Shown one piece after another: positions 59,382 to 64,000 of a stretch of 64,000 nt of DNA (its first letter is position 1; each line of letters begins with the position of its first letter). The stretch spans positions 1,399,599-1,463,598 of the forward strand of contig NZ_OY764081.1 of the NCBI RefSeq assembly GCF_963667985.1, written 5' to 3'. The notes beneath the pieces were generated by a model. That model was not told the DNA's origin, ran no database searches, and saw nothing but the letters and a program-made list of their open reading frames with translations. A program made the translations under genes and the position numbers. The stretch comes from an uncultured Methanocorpusculum sp. Lineage in GTDB: Archaea; Halobacteriota; Methanomicrobia; Methanomicrobiales; Methanocorpusculaceae.

Positions 59382-60329
59382 ATGAATAAAAAAATAACTA
59401 TTACAGCAGTGGTGTTAGCAGCTGCCGTCATCACCGCATTTCTGTTCCTTCCGATAATACCCATAGGAGCGCCGCCGGGAAAGATGGGATGCGAGTTTCG
59501 AACACCCGCAGATATGCTGCATGGAATCACGTTCCCGGAAAACCCGCCGACAAAACTGCCGGTATATCAAGTAATCAAATTCAAAACAGGATCCATATAT
59601 ATCGATGAAAACAAGTATCGTTATCCGGAAAACGTGCACCCGACCCTAAAAGAAGCACGGGAAATCTACCAGGAACTCATAAAAAAATACAAGCATCTCA
59701 ATATACAAGTTCCCGGCGAAGAAAAATTCGAGACACTATATTGGTCGTTCCTAGATGGTAAAGGCCAGTTAGTCCCAGAATCGTTCTCGTGCGCATCTGA
59801 GATCGACGGAATACCCGTGACGCCGGGATATTTAGGATTATTCTTTTCAAAAGTCGACAACGCCTTTAGCGATTTCATATACGGCGAATATACAGTTGTA
59901 AAAGTCGGTGAGATAGACATAATGTCACCCAATGAAGCAATTGAGCAACTCAAACTAGGGAAGGGCATCGCCGGAAACTGCATCGACAGAGATACACTAA
60001 AGGTTACCCCCCTCAAAGATCCATCATTAGCATGGTTCAACAGAGCAGTCATCGAATTTGAGTACATGCATGGATGGTATGGAGAAATTGATTCCCCGTA
60101 TATCACACCAATTTGGTTATTTAGTTACAATGACGGTCGCGGATACCGGATACACGAGTGCTCGGTCAACGCTGTGGACGGCAGTATAGACATCAACTGG
60201 TCGCCGGAAGGAAATCCAAAATTCACACCAAACGAAAAATTCTACGAATTAAAGAACCAGAAACCCAAATACTGTAGATATTACTTTGCCGTGGACGAAA
60301 CCGATACAGATCCGTGTATCAACACATAA
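59382..60329 (+). CDS. BI, unit 6
   Basis: 315 aa from ATG 59382, intact. Middle segment IYIDENKYRY with the FFSKVDN loop as in unit 1 and SDFIYG as in units 2-4. Confidence 0.7.
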   Translation: MNKKITITAVVLAAAVITAFLFLPIIPIGAPPGKMGCEFRTPADMLHGITFPENPPTKLPVYQVIKFKTGSIYIDENKYRYPENVHPTLKEAREIYQELIKKYKHLNIQVPGEEKFETLYWSFLDGKGQLVPESFSCASEIDGIPVTPGYLGLFFSKVDNAFSDFIYGEYTVVKVGEIDIMSPNEAIEQLKLGKGIAGNCIDRDTLKVTPLKDPSLAWFNRAVIEFEYMHGWYGEIDSPYITPIWLFSYNDGRGYRIHECSVNAVDGSIDINWSPEGNPKFTPNEKFYELKNQKPKYCRYYFAVDETDTDPCINT

Positions 60330-60386
60330 CACACACCACCCATGGCTGGCACCCGCCTATGAGCTATGCTGCCGCCCCACGCCCAT

Positions 60387-60658
60387 GGCTCACTGAGGAC
60401 GAGACCCAGATATGGAAAGGGTACCAATCCCATAGAACGAAAAGCGCACATAATGATAAAATCCTAGAGTTTAGAGTTGGTATGGATTCGACACCTGCGA
60501 GTGTGTTAGCCGGCGAAGGCGTGAAAATCACTCCAGACAAACTAACACCGTTGTTAGCCGAGGTACAAACACTCACGCAGACTGTAATGAAGGCGTGGAA
60601 GAACGATAAGTGTAAAGACTATGATTATAAAAATCATCGATTCGAGCACACAGGCCTT
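60387..60658 (+). pseudogene. Longest toxin C-terminal remnant, unit 6
   Basis: An open frame aligned with the last about 85 residues of D (from the region after PHIHKW through TQTVMKAWKNDKCKDYDYK and HTGL). It lacks the DxDFxHG and HxH region. The D stop codon is gone, because a half boundary element is fused directly after HTGL. No C gene follows here. Confidence 0.6.
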
Positions 60659-60740
60659 TGTGTCCGCCTCATCCTGCTTGAGCTCCTGCGTAAGGGGCGG
60701 CGTAAGCGGGTCGTGATTGATGCTGTCCATGATTCTTGGG
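60659..60740. repeat. Right half boundary element fused to the toxin remnant
   Basis: GAGCTCCTGCGTAAGGGGCG hairpin and GTCCATGATTC tail; the left palindrome is absent. Confidence 0.65.
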
Positions 60741-60778
60741 TGCCCACTTTGAATCGTGTGGACGCGTCCACTCTGCCC

Positions 60779-60842
60779 CCACCCTGTCCTCCTTGAAGTC
60801 CTCCTCCGGGGGCTGGCGCCAGTCGTGGGGGTGTTTTCGGTC
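60779..60842. repeat. CCCCC-type half element, unit 6
   Basis: AGTCCTCCTCCGGGGGCTGG followed by CGCCAGTC, a slightly degenerate variant. Confidence 0.6.
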
Positions 60843-60879
60843 CTTTCGTCCTTGTTTCTGCTTCGGACTGTGTGTGCTC

Positions 60880-61020
60880 AACCGATATGCCTGGTTGGCG
60901 GACGCTGTTGGGCTTTGACGGGGTTTCATGCTTATTTGATGTGTTCCCTTGGCTGACGGACGATCTGGTTTTTATGATGCCTTTGCGGTCTTCTATTTCT
61001 CGGCGCCGTTGTTGCGTCTT
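60880..61020. other. Diverged remnant of the short-ORF (L) region
   Basis: GGGCTTTGACGGGGTTTCATG, cut to its core GGCTTTGACGGGGTTTC, then TTTCTCGGCGCCG and GCGTCTT, follow the order of 14570-14690 in unit 1. In this unit gene G and its iterons are missing, and this piece stands between the toxin remnant and AII. Confidence 0.45.
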
Positions 61021-61085
61021 GGATTTGGGGTTTTCTTTCTGGGTGTGGATACCTATATATCATGTTAGCTACTAGATAGAACTAA

Positions 61086-62024
61086 ATGGCCGGTAAGTCT
61101 GTTTTCCTTGGTTTTGTGGTCGTGTTGCTGCTCCTTGGTCTGACAGTGGGCCCGTGTGCGGCGGTGCCGGGAAGTTATTCGATTACCCAAAGCAGTAAAT
61201 ACACTTTCACTACTGATGGTACGCCGGTCGAAACGGTGTTTCCCGTCAATCGCGATGTCTCGGGGCTTTGTGATATTGACCTGGGTCAGACCAAACAAAA
61301 CATGGATCGCTCTGGGTGGCACCGGCGGTTCCATCACGACAGCAAAACTACCACCATGGAAGATTTTACCCGCGAACTGGATAAGTCTGATATTCATTTC
61401 CATGTTGGTCACGGTCTTGCTTTTTTTGGTCTGTTTGGTCATATGGCATTGGAGAACCATCCATTACCAAACAACGCGGTCACCGCAGGGGATGTGAAAG
61501 GCAAATGGAACCATTGTAAATGGATTGCTGTCCATTCATGCCATGTGCTCGAAGATGAATCATGGTCCCGTGTTCTCGAAGGGAGTGGTACGCATGGTAT
61601 CTTGGGGTTCGGCAGCGTTGCCTACACCACCGGTCATTTCCTTGCGGACTTTTCTCGGCTGATGACGCGTGGTATGCCGATCGCGAAAGCGTGGCAGAAA
61701 GCAAGTATTGACAATATGAACCGTTATGATGAGCCAGTCGTCGTCCGGTCGTTTTTCCGGAATGTGGGTCGTAGTATACATGACCGGTTGGACGCGGCGA
61801 GTGCTGCCGTCGAGCCTGAAGATATTGTCCGGTGTGATGTGGAGATCGGTTTTTCTAAGAAAAAGTGGGAAGTGACAATAACCTCGCTCAAAACAGGCAC
61901 AAAATACCAGTTTTATATGTATCCTCCGGACTATGACAATTGCGGCGAGTTCCCTATGGGAAGAGCTGACGTTATTCGCGGAAACAAGGTTATTCGCGGA
62001 CCTGTAAAGAAAACTGATTTGTAA
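61086..62024 (+). CDS. AII, unit 6
   Basis: 312 aa, intact. TATA box CTATATAT at the usual distance. HFHVGHG and HSCHVL conserved. Residues about 40-75 (TTDGTPVETVFPVNRDVSG) differ strongly from units 2-4, with a length change. The C-terminus is of the unit 2 type. Confidence 0.75.
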   Translation: MAGKSVFLGFVVVLLLLGLTVGPCAAVPGSYSITQSSKYTFTTDGTPVETVFPVNRDVSGLCDIDLGQTKQNMDRSGWHRRFHHDSKTTTMEDFTRELDKSDIHFHVGHGLAFFGLFGHMALENHPLPNNAVTAGDVKGKWNHCKWIAVHSCHVLEDESWSRVLEGSGTHGILGFGSVAYTTGHFLADFSRLMTRGMPIAKAWQKASIDNMNRYDEPVVVRSFFRNVGRSIHDRLDAASAAVEPEDIVRCDVEIGFSKKKWEVTITSLKTGTKYQFYMYPPDYDNCGEFPMGRADVIRGNKVIRGPVKKTDL

Positions 62025-62047
62025 TTATGCAACGTGAGGTGTAAACC

Positions 62048-63001
62048 ATGAAAGTAAATCATCCGAAATTTGTTGTGGTCGGGGCGCTCGCCGTCGCGTT
62101 TGTCCTGGCTGTGTTCTATCTTCCGATATTGCCCTATGCTGTCCCTGGTACTATGGGTGGCGGCGGGCTTGGGTCGCTTAGTGAACACCTGTACCCGCCG
62201 TATCCGGCCGATCAGCCTGACCACCTGCCTGTGTATAAAGTAACGGATTTCGTCTCGATTGCCGTAGATACGGACATGAAATATGAGTTTGATGGTGACG
62301 AAACGGATCCAACCGTCGCACGAGCGTGGATGGCGCATGTGCTCGAAGACGGGCTTAATCTGCCGTTGCCTGACGGGGTGCCGATACCCGAATATATTGA
62401 CCCTATAGGATCTGCCGGGCCGACATATCATACTGGTTTTGATCTCTATTCGCGAATCGATGGTCTGGAAGTGTATCCTTTTCACGTTTATATAAGCACC
62501 ACCCACGATTTTGATGCAAAAACATCGCCGGACTTTAAGGATACGACTTTCGTTGGGTATGAAAACTACAAGCTCGAGAAAGTTGGCGAGGCTAAGATCC
62601 TGTCTGCACAGGAAGCTCATAAGCTCCTCAACGAAGGTAATGATATCAGTATGATTAGTCGGCCCTTGAATCACGCCAAAAGCGAGAAACTGTTCCCGTG
62701 GGCTGGTGTTCCCGTGACGTCTATTAAACTCAAGTGGTATTATCCGCCTGCGGTTGAAACGGATTGGGGGCTTCGTTGTGATTACCTCCTCCCGGTGTGG
62801 GTTTTTCGAAATAGTGATGGGTACGGGTATGTGAACGCGTATGATGGTGATGTGGTCGTCGATTGGTCGCCGGAAGGGAAACCAAATTTCACCCCGAACG
62901 AGAGGTTCGCTGAATTGAAAGATGTGCGACCGCGTCCGTGGGTGACTATATCTCAGGAACACCCGCTCACCGACCGTGAAGCGACTATCTATACCCACTA
63001 A
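62048..63001 (+). CDS. BII, unit 6
   Basis: 317 aa, intact. Middle segment of the unit 2 type (AVDTDMKYEF), but LRCDYLLPVWVF and the HPLTDREATIYTH end are distinct. Confidence 0.7.
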   Translation: MKVNHPKFVVVGALAVAFVLAVFYLPILPYAVPGTMGGGGLGSLSEHLYPPYPADQPDHLPVYKVTDFVSIAVDTDMKYEFDGDETDPTVARAWMAHVLEDGLNLPLPDGVPIPEYIDPIGSAGPTYHTGFDLYSRIDGLEVYPFHVYISTTHDFDAKTSPDFKDTTFVGYENYKLEKVGEAKILSAQEAHKLLNEGNDISMISRPLNHAKSEKLFPWAGVPVTSIKLKWYYPPAVETDWGLRCDYLLPVWVFRNSDGYGYVNAYDGDVVVDWSPEGKPNFTPNERFAELKDVRPRPWVTISQEHPLTDREATIYTH

Positions 63002-63054
63002 CCCTTCCCTCTTCCTTTTTCGCGGGGTATATCATGGCGTCCTCTCTCTCTTCC

Positions 63055-63119
63055 CATCCTATTCTAATTGAATTCCCCCTCCGGGGGGCTGGCGCCCGCC
63101 GTGAGGGGCTTGGGCCCTG
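63055..63119. repeat. CCCCC-type half element after BII, unit 6
   Basis: TTCCCCCTCCGGGGGGCTGG followed by CGCCCGCC. Confidence 0.65.
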
Positions 63120-63240
63120 TGATGCTTGTTCTCACGCTGTTGTATGATTACGCTGTCTGCATGACCCTATCAACATTGCTTGGACTGATAATCCCATGTG
63201 GGTTCTATGGTGTCCTGGTGTTGGGCTAATCGTTCTCAGT

Positions 63241-63352
63241 GGACCGAAGGCCCTATGCCCGGGCCTGCAGGTCCTCCCTGTCCCCACTGAGCCCCTGCGT
63301 AAGGGGCGGCGCCAGCGGGTCGTTATGGTTGTGGTCCATGATTCTCGGACGC
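63241..63352. repeat. Palindromic cassette-boundary element, copy 18
   Basis: Full element; GGACGTTTTT motifs follow at 63390 and 63421. Confidence 0.85.
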
Positions 63353-63445
63353 TTGGCGCGCGTCCGGGGGTGTTTACTGCGTTTTTCCGGACGTTTTTGT
63401 GTGTGTCCATGGCCGTTTTTTGGACGTTTTTGATACCCTCTCATC

Positions 63446-63519
63446 CCCTTCCCGCTCTATCCTGCTTGAAGTCCCCCACAGGGGGACTGGCGCCAGCCGT
63501 GGGGGGCTTGGGTCCGGTG
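63446..63519. repeat. CCCCC-type half element, right edge
   Basis: GTCCCCCACAGGGGGAC stem-loop with TGGCGCCAGCC, matching the copy before E1 at 8341. Confidence 0.7.
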
Positions 63520-63738
63520 TTTGTGACCACATCGTTTGGTTGAAGGATGGTTTGTGATATCTCTGCTTCTTTATGATAGGTTGCATCTATCCCTAAGTTG
63601 TGAACATGAGAGGTGAGTTGGTGTGGGATATGGCTCGTTTGTATTTGCGTTGCTGGCGTCATGTGAACATATAGGTTTGATACTAAAGACTAAAAACACG
63701 AGATAATATTATGTTAATATAAACGCATATTGGATGTA

Positions 63739-64000
63739 ATGACCAAATGCGTGAAGTTAATAAATATCTTGGTGATCACGCTCGTATTGAGTGCGTTCTG
63801 CGTCGCGCCTGTTGCGGCATCAGACGCGAAAATCATAACAGATTCACCATCGAAAGACGTTGTGATCGACGATTTCCATGCAAAATTGGTTAACTTTACC
63901 TTAAATGATAAATGGAGTGATAGAACTTTATGCCCGATTCTCACGTATTGTGCGTTAGATGAGAAGTGTTGGAAGAGTTTGCCCTCCAGTATGAAGGAAC
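63739..64000 (+). CDS. E, third copy, cut by the window edge
   Basis: The first 87 codons match E1 and E2 (signal peptide ending PVAASDAK, then VNFTLNDKWSDRTLCP). Start ATG 63739 with an ATAATATTATG box upstream. In this unit E follows AII-BII instead of replacing it. Confidence 0.65.
   Translation, partial: MTKCVKLINILVITLVLSAFCVAPVAASDAKIITDSPSKDVVIDDFHAKLVNFTLNDKWSDRTLCPILTYCALDEKCWKSLPSSMKE

Noticed and set aside
61931..62998. 355-aa minus-strand frame opposite BII (also 173-229 aa in other units)
   Set aside because: It is an exact shadow of AII/BII codon use. It is not kept at full length in the other copies, and its His/Arg/Ile-rich composition lacks the features of a real protein.

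Overview
The window looks like DNA of a methanogenic euryarchaeon, perhaps of the order Methanomicrobiales. This rests on archaeal TATA boxes 25-28 nt upstream of apparently leaderless start codons, a GAGGTG/GAAGGAG type ribosome binding site where there is a leader, an archaeal-style HUH rolling-circle Rep, and a pentapeptide-repeat/ion-channel gene of a kind common in those methanogens. The order-level assignment is weak. No tRNA, rRNA, integrase, transposase or CRISPR array was found.

Positions 1-2130 are single-copy flank: the end of a cysteine-rich iron-sulfur type gene, a frame-broken pentapeptide-repeat/channel gene, and dispersed inverted repeats. From about 2130 to the right edge everything belongs to a head-to-tail array of plasmid-like units. 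Rep C-terminal ORFs start at 2535 (truncated), 16108, 26483, 36560, 46637 and 57349 (minus strand), giving unit lengths of about 13573, 10375, 10077, 10077 and 10712 bp. Units 3 and 4 are nearly identical.

A typical unit reads: Rep (minus); a region of GAGACG tandem repeats; a divergent pair of secreted/anchored genes called here AI and BI; a decayed toxin C-terminus plus decayed immunity-like gene; TGTGTAACG iterons; a cytosolic gene G (minus); one exchangeable cassette; a small gene H; tiny minus-strand ORFs; and the next Rep. The exchangeable cassette is AII-BII (paralogues of AI-BI) in units 2, 3, 4 and 6. In units 1 and 5 it is E-F, a secreted protein with a hydrophobic hairpin followed directly by a small three-helix membrane protein. 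Unit 1 also has an intact D-C pair: a secreted toxin-like protein (D) and an overlapping-style downstream immunity-like protein (C), followed by a small convergent membrane protein K. Unit 6 continues to the edge, with a third E starting at 63739.

The interpretation offered (inference) is that this is an amplified, recombining array derived from a rolling-circle plasmid. It carries candidate secreted antagonism modules: a caspase-fold-like pair A/B, a pore-former/immunity pair E/F and a polymorphic-toxin-like/immunity pair D/C. Cassettes are separated by a roughly 110-bp palindromic repeat present in at least 18 full copies, the likely recombination substrate. Several copies are decaying through stop codons and homopolymer frameshifts, while at least one copy of each gene type is intact.
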